Shown here: positions 1 through 9,878 of the stretch, in pieces
Layout: each line of letters begins with the position of its first letter
Position numbering within the stretch: the stretch's first letter is position 1
NCBI RefSeq assembly: GCF_010111755.1
Contig: NC_088957.1
Location: 806,001-870,000 of the forward strand
From: Nakaseomyces glabratus
Taxonomy: Eukaryota > Ascomycota > Saccharomycetes > Saccharomycetales > Saccharomycetaceae
DNA: 64,000 nt
Reading direction: 5' to 3'
Program-made: the position numbers and the translations under genes
The notes under the pieces: generated by a model
Databases searched by the model: none
Told to the model about the DNA's origin: nothing
The model's input: only the letters and a program-made list of their open reading frames with translations

Positions 1-180
1 TCGCCGTTTGTGCAGTAGTTTTTTTTATTGTTTTTGTGTGCATATTAGTACTCAAAAATACTCTTTCGTAGTTTCTTCAAGCCAAGAAGACAGAACAATC
101 TTTCCGTGAGTGCTTTACACGTTTCCCTATCTGTCAATTACCAGATTTGGGTTTAATCTGCACTATATTTGTTGAAGGAA
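1..180 (+). promoter_or_regulatory. 5' region of REF2
   Basis: T-rich leader in front of the first gene, truncated by the window edge. The reading frame is open upstream of the ATG only through two TTG codons (169-174), so the first usable start is the ATG at 181. No specific regulator site was recognised. Confidence 0.4.
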
Positions 181-1536
181 ATGAGCATGGAGACCGCAAC
201 ACAGGTCAATGTCGACCATGCGTTGCCGATATCGAAGATCGAACAAATAAAGGCGGATCTGAGGGACTACTATGGAGTTAAGGAACTTTCAGAGGAGCAA
301 TCCGAGTCTATCAATCAGCACATCAATATACTTGATGCTGCTTTGATGCAGTTTATGAGTGATAATCACACTTTGGAGAAGAAGCATGCAGATACTCAAG
401 ATGTCAATTTAAATCTGTATCATGGTCTGAAAAGGATGTATAACGACCTATTGCATGAGTTAGGCCGAGTTAAAGAGGAAAAAACTAACACCGAAACTAC
501 AGATCGCAACAATCCTTTGGAATACATGGCTGATGAATTACCTTACCAACAGACCGCACAACGGAAGGCATATATTGACTCACTTATTATGAAAGATGAT
601 TACGATGAGCAACTAAAAAGAGAAGGTACAAAGTTTCTTGATGTAATGGCACAACTCTCTGTTCTTGATTCCTCCATCGAAGAAAATACAAAATCATACG
701 GTATGCTAGTACGCAAGCTAGGTTTTACTTTACAAGATCTCGATGAAAGGATACGAAATGGCTCGAAAGCGTTAGAAACAGATGACAAGATTGATAAGCC
801 AATAGATGAAAACAATGAAGATGATTCGAAAGCTGAGTCAAAAGAGGATGCTAAGAAAAAAATATCATTTTCCAAATATTTGAAAAAAGATGAAACTACC
901 AAACGATCAAGAAATGATGAACTAAATGAAGAATCAGAGCAAAATAAAAAGTTGAAAGTAGATGACGATAACGGTTATGATAACAATGAAAATATAAATA
1001 ATGGTCTAAGACCCATTCTCAAGAAACGGGAAAATAACAAATCAAAATCAAAATCTTCCGGTATCAAATTCCAAACAGAGTCAGCACTTGTAACAATATA
1101 TGGTGATGGTTTACCGCAAGATGGTTTAACAGTATCACCAGAAGAACTTAAGAAAATATTGAAGCCATTTAAACCAGGACAACCGAGGGAATTTCCTCTG
1201 GTTGATAATTTACCAAACGTTATTAAGGTACCGAAATTAGACCTACGTTTCGATGAGAATGTGAATAGTTCTGATATTTCAGAACTAAAAGGTGGCCCTG
1301 TACCTTGTGGGACAAGGACGCCCCTTACTTGTAGAATAAATTTTAATAGGTATAGTGCAGACTTAGAAAAACCTGCCAGAGAACCTGTCAACTTAGATGA
1401 TGGAGATTCGTCAAAACCTATTATTGCAAGAGCCTTCGGCCAGAATAAACTGCTCTTGAGAAAAGACAGAGGTGGATTGCCCTATAGAAGAGTTCCTGAT
1501 GTAGTCAGAAACAACTACCCTATAAGGCCAAGGTAG
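181..1536 (+). CDS. REF2: Ref2, RNA 3'-end formation protein of the APT/CPF complex
   Basis: Encodes 451 aa (S. cerevisiae Ref2 is about 533). Ref2 acts in the nucleus in the APT part of the cleavage and polyadenylation factor, in mRNA and snoRNA 3'-end formation, and recruits the PP1 phosphatase Glc7. Visible here: a helical N-terminal third (about 1-190); a charged, low-complexity middle; a KISFSKYL segment near residue 227; an SSGIKF segment near 293 that fits an RVxF-type PP1 docking motif; then the conserved C-terminal block with SPEELKKILKPF, KGGPVPCGTRTPL (about 370) and LLLRKDRGGLPYRRVP, ending in a basic tail. I chose the ATG at 181; a second ATG at 187 is equally possible. It lies in tandem upstream of LIP2, as expected if this is the unsplit ancestral order. 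The block-by-block match to Ref2 is strong; the PP1 assignment rests on family knowledge. Confidence 0.92.
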   Translation: MSMETATQVNVDHALPISKIEQIKADLRDYYGVKELSEEQSESINQHINILDAALMQFMSDNHTLEKKHADTQDVNLNLYHGLKRMYNDLLHELGRVKEEKTNTETTDRNNPLEYMADELPYQQTAQRKAYIDSLIMKDDYDEQLKREGTKFLDVMAQLSVLDSSIEENTKSYGMLVRKLGFTLQDLDERIRNGSKALETDDKIDKPIDENNEDDSKAESKEDAKKKISFSKYLKKDETTKRSRNDELNEESEQNKKLKVDDDNGYDNNENINNGLRPILKKRENNKSKSKSSGIKFQTESALVTIYGDGLPQDGLTVSPEELKKILKPFKPGQPREFPLVDNLPNVIKVPKLDLRFDENVNSSDISELKGGPVPCGTRTPLTCRINFNRYSADLEKPAREPVNLDDGDSSKPIIARAFGQNKLLLRKDRGGLPYRRVPDVVRNNYPIRPR

Positions 1537-1976
1537 CTACTGTAATAATGAAACCCAGCGTAATGGCTTTTTTATTCTTTTCATTCCAATTTTGAGAATA
1601 ACTCATTTATAAGCCTGCTTTGCATCAATAGTTATATCATTAAGTACTTTCTACTAGACCAAGTCCATTAAAAGCGTGCATTTTGAGTAAAGTGTAGTAC
1701 GTTGCCCCTTGGTTCCTAGTATATGTAGATGTCATAATAATCAAGAATACTGATCACAACATGTTTATTTCTCATAACTCAATAAATTATGCAGTGTAGA
1801 TGATATTACGGTTGCATTTCTACGATTCGCAAATTAGACCAAAATATAAAATATCGACCCAAGAGCGTAATTTTATAAATATGTGTCCAATAGCTAGTTT
1901 CCATACTAATATATGGTAACATATATAAAAACCTAGGAATCAATTGATAGATATACTAGCTTTTCGAATCAAAACT
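1537..1976. other. Intergenic REF2-LIP2
   Basis: 440 bp, AT-rich, between tandem genes. It must hold the REF2 terminator and the LIP2 promoter. TATATAAA occurs at about 1922-1930, some 50 bp before the LIP2 ATG. An 11/11 match to the S. cerevisiae ARS core (WTTTAYRTTTW, minus strand, 1841-1851) is present, but such matches are expected by chance. No RNA or protein gene seen. Confidence 0.5.
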
Positions 1977-2948
1977 ATGGCGCTGTTCAAGAGACTCTGC
2001 CAGTCATCAGGCAGACCTTTTTATCGTTATTCTAGTACATGCTGTCCATCAACTACAACCATTAAACCGATAGAGGCGTCAGCCAACACATTGAGACATC
2101 TACAGTTTACTCCAATTTTACCATTTGAAGATGGATTACAAATCCAAGAGAAGTTTGTTAAAGCGCAGCTGGATATTAAAGATATGCAAAGTAAAATAAG
2201 AAAGAAACTGGAGGCATTGAAAAAAGAATATGAGGGCTCTACCATTAATGAACATGAACAGAAAATTCTAGATCAAATAATGGCAATGAAGCCTAACCCT
2301 TTGTTACTTACTTTTGAGTTTCAACCAACTTATACCGGTGGTAAAAGAATAAAGAAGAGTATTACGGAAGAGCAGATAAAAAAGTATGAAGATTTTGTGC
2401 CTACCACCCAAAAAGGGAACCCCAGACCTAAATACGTCCAAGTTGAAAGAGGTGGTCAAATCACATTTCATGGACCTGGTCAATTGGTTGCTTATGTTAT
2501 ATTAGACTTACGTACTTTTGAAAAGTTTCCTGCAAAATGCTTGGTGTCTTCCATTGAGAAAGCTACAATGAACACTTTAAAAAATTTAGAAATTGATGAA
2601 ACTGGAAAGCAGCTAAACCTCAAGACTAAAACAACAGAAAATACCGGTGTCTGGACCGAAGATGACAAGAAGATCGCCAGTATCGGCATACATGTGAGAA
2701 GATCAATCACATCTCATGGTGTTGCAATTAATGTGAACACCGATTTGTCATATATGAAAAGCTTCGAAATGTGCGGCCTTCAAAATAGCAGCCCAACTTC
2801 TTTAGTTGATCAAACGGGATACAACAATATTGACGTACAGCAAGTGGCCATACAATTTGCGAAGGAGTTTGCCAAAATTTTAGGAATTCAAAAGGTAGAA
2901 AGAATACAGATAACAGAAGAAGACGTCAATGCAATGCAAAGTAACTGA
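1977..2948 (+). CDS. LIP2: Lipoyl(octanoyl) transferase, mitochondrial
   Basis: Encodes 323 aa (S. cerevisiae Lip2 about 328). It moves octanoyl groups from acyl carrier protein to target lysines (glycine cleavage H protein), the first step in supplying lipoate to mitochondrial 2-oxoacid dehydrogenases. The N-terminus MALFKRLC...RPFYRYSS is basic and Ser-rich without acids, as expected of a mitochondrial presequence. The LipB signature RGGQITFHGPGQLVAY lies near residues 163-178. KIASIGIHVRR supplies the family lysine, and MCGLQNSSPTSL carries the cysteine of the active-site region. The frame extends upstream only through a TTG codon, so the ATG at 1977 is taken as the start. It converges on the FHA gene, the same arrangement as LIP2 and FAR10 in S. 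cerevisiae. Lipoylation supports the complex containing Kgd1, which is encoded 30 kb away. Confidence 0.95.
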   Translation: MALFKRLCQSSGRPFYRYSSTCCPSTTTIKPIEASANTLRHLQFTPILPFEDGLQIQEKFVKAQLDIKDMQSKIRKKLEALKKEYEGSTINEHEQKILDQIMAMKPNPLLLTFEFQPTYTGGKRIKKSITEEQIKKYEDFVPTTQKGNPRPKYVQVERGGQITFHGPGQLVAYVILDLRTFEKFPAKCLVSSIEKATMNTLKNLEIDETGKQLNLKTKTTENTGVWTEDDKKIASIGIHVRRSITSHGVAINVNTDLSYMKSFEMCGLQNSSPTSLVDQTGYNNIDVQQVAIQFAKEFAKILGIQKVERIQITEEDVNAMQSN

Positions 2949-3051
2949 TTATTGTATATATATTACTTAAGAACCAAAAATCCCCATCTTGTCAATAGAG
3001 TTTCTATGTATATATATTTATGTGATCCTATTCTAAAAAAAAAATATTTAT

Positions 3052-4524
3052 TCATTGGGAGGAAAATCTATAAGCGACTGTTAACACACCGACAGAAACC
3101 AGACCAATAGTCCAAAAAGTCCAGCTTTTTAGAAACGTATTGGTAAACTTCTTGGTGTTGGCTTCCTCCCCTAAATTGCAATCAGAGGCTATGTTCTCCA
3201 AACCATCATCTGGGTCAATGTTAAGCTTTTGTTGTGTTTTTCCATTTTTATACTTTTCAACTTCTAATCTAGTTTTACAATCTTCTAGTACCTCTTTCAC
3301 AGCTTTAATTTCTGCTTCATATGTCTCTCGTTCTTCAGTTTTTTGTTTTTGAATATGGGAGTGCTCTTCTTGAAGTTCAAGCGTTCTAGCTTCATCCTCT
3401 TTCATAAACTGCATCAGAACTGATGAAAGTTCTTTCTTAACGTCTGCTTGGAGACTTATCAAATATTTATCATTTTTCTCTACGAGTAGCTTATTCTTAT
3501 AATCAATATCATTTGTGTAATTTAAGATAAAATTCTCAATTGATTTTAGTTTCATAATATCACGACTCTTAAAGCTTATCCCAGCTGCCATAACACGTAT
3601 GGTGTCGATTAATTTATGACTTGTTCCAATAGAATTATTAATAAATATACCATTCAGTATGTCAATATCAGTCCTCAATATAGTATCTTCTAAGTCTAAC
3701 AAACCATGGGAGTGATCCACAAATGATTCAAAAGCACATTGTTGTAAGTTGTTATCATCTATAATTACCTTCGAACGAAAACTATCAGATATAGGTTGCC
3801 GATCCAGAATTAGAGGATGAAAGTATATATCCTCAACTACTGCGCTTATTTTTCGGTGTTCCAGTTTAGAGTCAATATCTGTACCTAAATCAACTGTGTC
3901 CCCTACTTTTAGTTCTACGTCAGCTTGGTTAATTCTTTTGCCATTAAGGAAAGTACCGTTGCTTGATTTCAAATCCTTTATGAAAATCTTCCCAGAGCAA
4001 TAATCACAACTCAGGAGAGCATGATTTCTAGATAAAACCCTGGAATCGAAGTTACCATTATCTGGTAGTACTTGTGAGCTTGTATTGATTTTTGATGTTT
4101 TGCTTGCACCAATATTACCATGAGCATTACCTGAAGTTGCAACATTGGGCGTATTGGCAACTGGCCTGCCAAGCTTCAAACCGTCTGGTTGGAAAGGTAT
4201 CACTAAATACTTGGTTTCAAAAGTATTATTCAATGATCTAAGTACTAAAGTGTACTGGTATTTCCTCCTGAATAGCAATGGCTTCCGTATAGTATCGGCT
4301 TTACCTTTATTGACACGATCCTTTATGGGCTGCGACTGCGTGCTTTTATTAATTCTTGCAGTAACTTCCGCAACATGCCTATTCTTATTGTTAGCTTGGG
4401 TCGCAGTCTTCGTTCCAACATTGTTCCTGGAATGTCTATCTCGCCTACTATGCTTCTTCGAGTCCTGTAATACAGCTGTGGGTGCAACTGCCACTGGTCT
4501 GGGGCTATCAACTGTTCGTGACAT
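3052..4524 (-). CDS. FAR10: FHA-domain tail-anchored protein, Far10/Vps64 (Far9) family
   Basis: Encodes 490 aa (S. cerevisiae Far10 about 478, Vps64/Far9 about 604). Family members sit on the ER/nuclear envelope in the Far3-7-8-9-10-11 (STRIPAK-like) complex, which acts in pheromone arrest and TORC2 signalling. After a basic, disordered N-terminus (1-85) comes an FHA domain (about 92-225) with the phosphothreonine-pocket pattern SRNHALL (about 162) and the loop SSNGTFLNGKRI. A coiled coil covers about 340-430. A single hydrophobic helix (about 468-484) lies 5 residues from the end, so it is a C-tail anchor. It is convergent with LIP2 and next to THI7, as FAR10 is in YLR237-239. Since REF2 (VPS64 side in S. 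cerevisiae) is also here, this may be the only copy and ortholog of both paralogs; the symbol follows length and position. Confidence 0.88.
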   Translation of the reverse strand: MSRTVDSPRPVAVAPTAVLQDSKKHSRRDRHSRNNVGTKTATQANNKNRHVAEVTARINKSTQSQPIKDRVNKGKADTIRKPLLFRRKYQYTLVLRSLNNTFETKYLVIPFQPDGLKLGRPVANTPNVATSGNAHGNIGASKTSKINTSSQVLPDNGNFDSRVLSRNHALLSCDYCSGKIFIKDLKSSNGTFLNGKRINQADVELKVGDTVDLGTDIDSKLEHRKISAVVEDIYFHPLILDRQPISDSFRSKVIIDDNNLQQCAFESFVDHSHGLLDLEDTILRTDIDILNGIFINNSIGTSHKLIDTIRVMAAGISFKSRDIMKLKSIENFILNYTNDIDYKNKLLVEKNDKYLISLQADVKKELSSVLMQFMKEDEARTLELQEEHSHIQKQKTEERETYEAEIKAVKEVLEDCKTRLEVEKYKNGKTQQKLNIDPDDGLENIASDCNLGEEANTKKFTNTFLKSWTFWTIGLVSVGVLTVAYRFSSQ

Positions 4525-5073
4525 ATCCTAGGTGACCAAACAAGCTAAGCTTAACTGCATATATTAACCTGAAATCTTCCCGACTATGCTGTATTCAGTA
4601 TTCCAATTGGTGATGTTTAAGGCTTCCTAAACACTCTCAAAATTGTGATTCGATTCTTGGAACGGCCCTTTTGTGGGTATTCTTTTTCTGTGTTTTCAGG
4701 CCCGCAGCTTCTACTAGCGATGCCCGGGAAAATATAAAATATAGAAACTATAATATTATTGACAGTAAAGCAAACTAATCATCCAAGATTACGTTGCTTC
4801 TGTTACGGGAAGAACGCATAAGTATTTGGTTATGAGAAGTATCAACAGTTTATTGTATTATGGAAAATATTTTTGCGAAAAGATATATATATATATACAT
4901 ATAGATAAATTAGTTGTAGTAAATAAAATGATATAAAAAGCAAACAAACAAAAACAAAAAAATGAACAAAACGAAATGGCATGTGCCATATTTGAAGTCG
5001 TTACAAGTCTATGAAAAGTAGTAATGACAAATTATGGAGCTGGAAGCTTATTCCAGGCTTTTGGATGCAAGTT
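4525..5073. other. Intergenic FAR10-THI7
   Basis: 549 bp holding the FAR10 promoter and the THI7 3' end. A (TA)n-type stretch at about 4884-4905 is followed by A-rich sequence that could serve as THI7 3' processing signal. An ARS-core-like 11-mer (4729-4739, minus strand) is present. No gene recognised. Confidence 0.45.
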
Positions 5074-6816
5074 TTAGTTTTCTGACTTGTCATTGGTACT
5101 CTTCTTTTCGATAATTTCTTCCACGTATGCGTTAGAGATCTCGCTGTCTGATTCATGTCCCTCGGTATTCTTAGCAACATCTGAAGCTTTGGAGATGACG
5201 TATTCTTGCTTTTCAGCTTCGGTAAGTTCACTATATGGCACCATACCCTTCTTGATAGCGGTATCGTCGTCAAATGCACCGTAATAGTCCTTGTCATCAT
5301 GTAGGATCTCAATCTTGAATGGAAAGATCAGACACAGAATCCAATACAAAGAAAAAGAAATGGCGAAGGCAAAGAATGAGTCACCGTAGTAGAAATTCAC
5401 AATACCTTTGTTGTGAAAATAGTTATTATTGACTTGCCAAGCAATACCAGGTAGACCGGGAGTCATACCAACAACCCAAGAGACAAATGCTCTCCAGTTG
5501 AAACCTTTGTTGAAATAGTATTCACCTTTCAAAGTGAAAGCTTGGACAACAGAGTAGTTTCTCTTTCTGATCACAAGGTTATCACAGATCATTACAGAAA
5601 TAATAGGTGTCATAACCACACCGAAAGAACTGACAACGGTCAAGAAAGTAGAAGAAGAGTTGTAGAAATTCCATGGCTGAACAGCGACAGAAAGCATGGC
5701 AGTGAAGATAGCACCTCTTCTGATGTTGATGTATTTTGGTAACAAACCTGCAAGGTCCATACCACTAGCAAAACCAGCGTTAGAGATAGTGTATGAGATT
5801 TGAGATAGAGTGAAGAACAATCCACAGAAGAAGGCTGCAGCACGAGCACCTGAAGAATAACCGTTGTTCAACCAATAGTTAATAATATCCATAGGCATCC
5901 AGAGTTGTTGACCGTACAATTCCTCACAAGTTGATGCACCAATCGCACCGTAAACTGGCACCAAAGTAGTTGGGATCAATAGACCAGCAATCGTACCTAG
6001 ATAAATACCTGTCAAAGAAGAACCAAATCTTGAATAATCACTTTGGTTAACTGACCCTGGAGACACAGAACCGAACCAATAAGAGATCATGTAGACCCAA
6101 GCCCATGCTCTAGCGGAACCCGTTGCAGTGGTCTTAGAAGAAGTGAAAAGCTGACCAACACCATGGTTTTCCTTACAAAGGTAGATAACCATACCGGTCA
6201 TAGCGAAACAAGTACCAGTACATGATAAAATCAAAAGCTTATTAATTTGATAAGGTTTCATGATATAACAGAACGCACATACAATGTGAAAGATGACGAA
6301 ACCAATCAATTGTTGGGTAGTCATCGCAACTTTATGGGACAAAGTATTTTCCAAATGTAAGTAGTGGTGAGACCATGAGCTCAGAATCAGGTTAATACAT
6401 AGACCACCCAACCACGCATTTGAGCCGTAGTTGACAATACTCATCAACACACGAATGACAACACCAAAGGCTGAACCATAGATACCAAATGTGAATCTCT
6501 GAGCCAAGGTGTAACCGACTTTCCAATCCCAACCAGGGTAACAGTTAGCCAAGGTAAAGGCTATGGTAACCACATCACCGATGATAAAAGTACCAATCGT
6601 AGCAGCATAACTTAGACCAACTGTTAAAGCCGATGAGGCACTGATCCATGTACCCACGGAGAAAGAGATGATACCCCAATAGGCGAAGTTCGACCAGAAC
6701 CCCCAAGTCTGATGCTCTTTTGGAATAGGAACCAAATCGGGATTCTTCAAGAAACTCAAAGTTTGTCTCTTCTCAACTGGAATTTCCAAATATGTCAGAA
6801 ATTTGAGTCCTCTCAT
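5074..6816 (-). CDS. THI7: Thiamine transporter, NCS1 family (Thi7/Thi10 type)
   Basis: Encodes 580 aa with about 12 membrane segments. Thi7 is the plasma-membrane thiamine/H+ symporter; close paralogs Nrt1 and Thi72 move nicotinamide riboside or thiamine weakly. The N-terminal block LEIPVEKR...FLKNPDLVPI followed by TWGFWSNFAYWG is characteristic of this branch of the NCS1 (nucleobase:cation symporter) family. Both ends are polar and cytosolic, with an acidic Glu/Lys-rich tail. The open frame begins at a TTG (6867), but the first ATG is at 6816 and gives an N-terminus close in length to Thi7. Position between FAR10 and TOP3 equals S. cerevisiae YLR237W. Thiamine becomes ThDP, the Kgd1 cofactor. 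Substrate choice within the family cannot be read from the sequence. Confidence 0.92.
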   Translation of the reverse strand: MRGLKFLTYLEIPVEKRQTLSFLKNPDLVPIPKEHQTWGFWSNFAYWGIISFSVGTWISASSALTVGLSYAATIGTFIIGDVVTIAFTLANCYPGWDWKVGYTLAQRFTFGIYGSAFGVVIRVLMSIVNYGSNAWLGGLCINLILSSWSHHYLHLENTLSHKVAMTTQQLIGFVIFHIVCAFCYIMKPYQINKLLILSCTGTCFAMTGMVIYLCKENHGVGQLFTSSKTTATGSARAWAWVYMISYWFGSVSPGSVNQSDYSRFGSSLTGIYLGTIAGLLIPTTLVPVYGAIGASTCEELYGQQLWMPMDIINYWLNNGYSSGARAAAFFCGLFFTLSQISYTISNAGFASGMDLAGLLPKYINIRRGAIFTAMLSVAVQPWNFYNSSSTFLTVVSSFGVVMTPIISVMICDNLVIRKRNYSVVQAFTLKGEYYFNKGFNWRAFVSWVVGMTPGLPGIAWQVNNNYFHNKGIVNFYYGDSFFAFAISFSLYWILCLIFPFKIEILHDDKDYYGAFDDDTAIKKGMVPYSELTEAEKQEYVISKASDVAKNTEGHESDSEISNAYVEEIIEKKSTNDKSEN

Positions 6817-7925
6817 TGTTTGACGGCTGTATGTGGATTTGCTTGTATAATTTCTACAAGATAGCAATTAAAAATGAGATGGTTCTGGAAAATAAAAAAG
6901 TAGCAACAAAGCTCTATGCCCATTTATATATCAATTATTTCTGGATCGTAAGCTGCAAACATGCGTTATAAGAGCTTGCAAATGTAATTGATTAAAAAAA
7001 TTTTTTTTCCTTATAGCTTCATGCAGCTTTCTAAAAATTAAGCAACCAAATTTAGTGCCGCTATGCAACTCAACTCCAACAACAATCCAGTAGGTTTATG
7101 TGCAACGCCAGTGGTGATGTCCGAGAAGGAAGACCAATAGCAATCTTAAATACGACACCTCGATGCTAAGAGTTATGCAGTTATCATAGCCAATTCATTA
7201 TTACTGTCACCGATGTCGATGTCTCTCAAATCGATTGAGCCAAAGAACCTATTTTTTCCTTCTACTTAATCTTTTGGCATTTTCCCTTCCCTTGTCTCTT
7301 GCCGTAGTGCCAATCGCTTACAACCACACATCGGCGACCGTCTCATCCACTTATCCAGCATTCCAAAAGCATTCACTTAGAGGGAAACCTCGCCCATTCA
7401 TCCTTTCACGAGTCACCCACCTTGTCAGGTGACAAAAAAATAAATCTGGAACCATTCCAACTGCACCAACGCTACTTTGAAAAACATAGCACAGATATTA
7501 ACCAGTCTCAATGTCCATTTCGGCGGTTAAATCCCCTTCGAGTTTTAAAGTTCTGTCAACAGCTTGAGTCACATCCGCCCTTTATATACTTTTTCAAAAA
7601 AGAAAAATCCGGTTCAATGGCTCACCCCCCGCAATCATTTGAACTCTTTCCCGCTCACTTCCCAGAACTTCTTTAGTGTGCTTCTTCTTCTGCGCGATTT
7701 CTGTGCTGGATCTTCGCTGTGAAATCACACTTCTTCTCAAACTCTTCTCGGCCGAGAAGAGATAATATAACAATATACGTATATGTCGCGTGATATTGCG
7801 TTAAAGATGATGAGTATATATAAGTAAAAGTCGCTAATACGCAATTCATGGGGACTTCAACCACCACCCCATCCCCCCACCCCGACTTACATTGGTATGT
7901 TCTACAATGAAAAAAGGTTTTTGGG
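6817..7925. other. THI7 promoter and TOP3 3' region
   Basis: 1.1 kb between the THI7 start and the TOP3 stop. It holds a perfect 20-bp palindrome (7742-7761), a C-rich tract (7860-7885) and pyrimidine-rich stretches. An open frame on the plus strand (7235-7432) has a signal-peptide-like start but no ATG and no recognisable relative, so I do not call it a gene. Confidence 0.45.
7742..7761. promoter_or_regulatory. Perfect 20-bp palindrome upstream of THI7
   Basis: The 10-base half-site CTCTTCTCGG is followed directly by its exact reverse complement. The centre CTCGGCCGAG carries two abutting, opposed CGG triplets, the type of half-site bound by Zn2Cys6 dimers. It is 926 bp upstream of the THI7 ATG and 165 bp beyond the TOP3 stop. 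A role as an operator or a 3' hairpin is inference. Confidence 0.4.
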
Positions 7926-9878
7926 CTATTGGTTCCTCAATGTACGGTCGTATACTTCAAGTAAAGTGTTCTTGGATCCGTTGGTCTTGTTCCAGTACCT
8001 GCGGAACTTGCTGAGGATGTCAGACACCACGCGGGGTCGGTCTGTGGCGCCATCGCATATCTGTCTTAGCATTTCTTCCATCTCTCTGCGTTGAAAGGGT
8101 TTGGCAAACGAGTCCTCCAGTCCAATGGCTTCAAACCCATGGACTAGTGCTCTGCCAAGTATGGTAGGTTGCAAGTAAGTCTCCTTGCCCACTTTCTGAC
8201 TTTGCACGTAGCTACGCATCTGTATCTTCTCTATATGCTCAGCAATGGTGGCATCTGTGCCTATACCATTGGCATCCATCAGCACAATAAGTTCACTCTC
8301 TGTCATGGGCTTCGGAGGACTGGTGCTACCGTTCTTCATTTCCGCCTTCAGTATCTTACACTGCTGGTTTATCTCCAAACGAGGTAATTGACGTGTAGTC
8401 TCCCATCGTGCCCACGGGTACACATCGAGGAAATTACGCTCAGTGACCATTAATCCGTTTGCGTAGAATCGCTCCCCAGACCAGTCGAGACTGATCGTAG
8501 TCTGCTGACCCTTCGCATCCTCGGAACAACTGGCTAAGAAGTGCCGACATATGTACTCATACACTCTTTTCTCAGTGGGGTTTAAACTAGTGACATCCCT
8601 GCCAACACTAACAATAGGATGGATTGGCGGATGCGCCTTATCGTCTCGATTACCGCTTCTAGGGAACATAAACCTGTTGCCATTAGATCCGGAGCCATTG
8701 AGGAGATTTGCAGCATACTCTGCCCAGTCTGATCGTCCTTGAGCAGGTTGATCTAGCTGCGCTTGCTTCTCCACCAATGACTTTAAATCCATTGTACTAG
8801 GAAAAACATTGGTTTCCGTCCTGGGATAGGATATAAACCCGCGCTGGTAAAGCTTCTCGGCGGCATCCAAAGATTGCTTCGCATTAATCCTTAAAAACCT
8901 TGCACAATTCTTCTGGAGCTCAACAGTAGTTAAAGGTAGCGGCTTGTATTTTGATGTTGGTTTTGATTTGATATCAGATACCCGTGCAGAGTCACCATCT
9001 TGTTCCAGACACATCTCATAAATAGACAACACGCTAAACCTGTCAAACAAACGCCCTCGATCCCATTGAAATTGTATTGGCTTACTCTCCCCTTCCTCAC
9101 CTTTGATGTTAAGTTGTATATACCAGAACTCTTCCGGGATGAAATGTCGTATCCGCTCAAATCTATCTACTACGAACCCCAATGTCGGAAATTGGCAAGT
9201 ACCATAAGAGATAACCGGCATATCTCTTCTATTATTCCTACTGGGACCCTCACTTTGTGAACTGGCAACTTTGTTTCTCATTGTTTCAGTAAGTAACCTA
9301 GTGAAGGTAACACCAGCTCGAAGATCAATCTCTATTCTAGTCCTTACGGCGTTGACACTTCTCATATCCAGGCGGTGAGGCCTATGTGCCGCTTGTAGTA
9401 TATGACTTCTCTCCAAGTGCGAAAATACTGCTCTGTAAACTTGATTATCATTTAACCTCCTATTGCTCTTCTGAGCCTCCATATACACTTCCCATCCGAT
9501 ATATTCACCTTCTCTATCACAATCTGTCCAAATCATCAAAACATCAGCAAACTTTGCCTCCCGCCGTATATTTGCTGCTATTTTCTGTTGGTTCTTGTCC
9601 ATGACCTCGTTGAGTGGTGCATCAAACAACTGCTCAATTCGACAATTGCCCCATCCGTATTGCTCATGAGCAAAATCAACCCCAGTCAAATGGCCAGCCA
9701 CACTGGTCATGGTCACTTGCACATCATTACCACCTGCAAATGAAAAGCCACTGTAATTGAAATCATAGTTCTTGATATATGTATATCCCGAGTCTCTCAC
9801 TGATAATCGACCTCCACCAAGAATGCCAGACACAGCCTTAGCTATTGAGTTCTTTTCCGCTACACATAGGACTTTCAT
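7926..9878 (-). CDS. TOP3: DNA topoisomerase III (type IA)
   Basis: Encodes 650 aa (S. cerevisiae Top3 about 656). It passes single strands through a transient break and, with Sgs1 and Rmi1, dissolves recombination intermediates in the nucleus. An N-terminal Toprim fold begins at residue 2 (VLCVAEKNSIAKAV) and carries the acidic metal motif WTDCDREGEYIGWE. The catalytic tyrosine is in GFISYPRTETN, Tyr351 by my count. The following EKLYQRGFISYPRTETNVFP and TDATIAEHIEKI blocks are typical of eukaryotic Top3. The C-terminus is short, without the zinc fingers of animal TOP3A. The gene is divergent from EST1 across 318 bp, as in S. cerevisiae. Start: the ATG at 9878, which puts the Toprim motif at the usual position. 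Confidence 0.97.
   Translation of the reverse strand: MKVLCVAEKNSIAKAVSGILGGGRLSVRDSGYTYIKNYDFNYSGFSFAGGNDVQVTMTSVAGHLTGVDFAHEQYGWGNCRIEQLFDAPLNEVMDKNQQKIAANIRREAKFADVLMIWTDCDREGEYIGWEVYMEAQKSNRRLNDNQVYRAVFSHLERSHILQAAHRPHRLDMRSVNAVRTRIEIDLRAGVTFTRLLTETMRNKVASSQSEGPSRNNRRDMPVISYGTCQFPTLGFVVDRFERIRHFIPEEFWYIQLNIKGEEGESKPIQFQWDRGRLFDRFSVLSIYEMCLEQDGDSARVSDIKSKPTSKYKPLPLTTVELQKNCARFLRINAKQSLDAAEKLYQRGFISYPRTETNVFPSTMDLKSLVEKQAQLDQPAQGRSDWAEYAANLLNGSGSNGNRFMFPRSGNRDDKAHPPIHPIVSVGRDVTSLNPTEKRVYEYICRHFLASCSEDAKGQQTTISLDWSGERFYANGLMVTERNFLDVYPWARWETTRQLPRLEINQQCKILKAEMKNGSTSPPKPMTESELIVLMDANGIGTDATIAEHIEKIQMRSYVQSQKVGKETYLQPTILGRALVHGFEAIGLEDSFAKPFQRREMEEMLRQICDGATDRPRVVSDILSKFRRYWNKTNGSKNTLLEVYDRTLRNQ

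Noticed and set aside
1841..1851. ARS consensus 11/11 match (also at 4729-4739 and 42788-42798).
   Set aside because: A few perfect matches are expected by chance in 64 kb of AT-rich DNA. No B elements or replication data support an origin.
7235..7432. 65-codon plus-strand frame with a signal-peptide-like start, upstream of THI7.
   Set aside because: It starts at TTG, has no ATG, and resembles no known protein.
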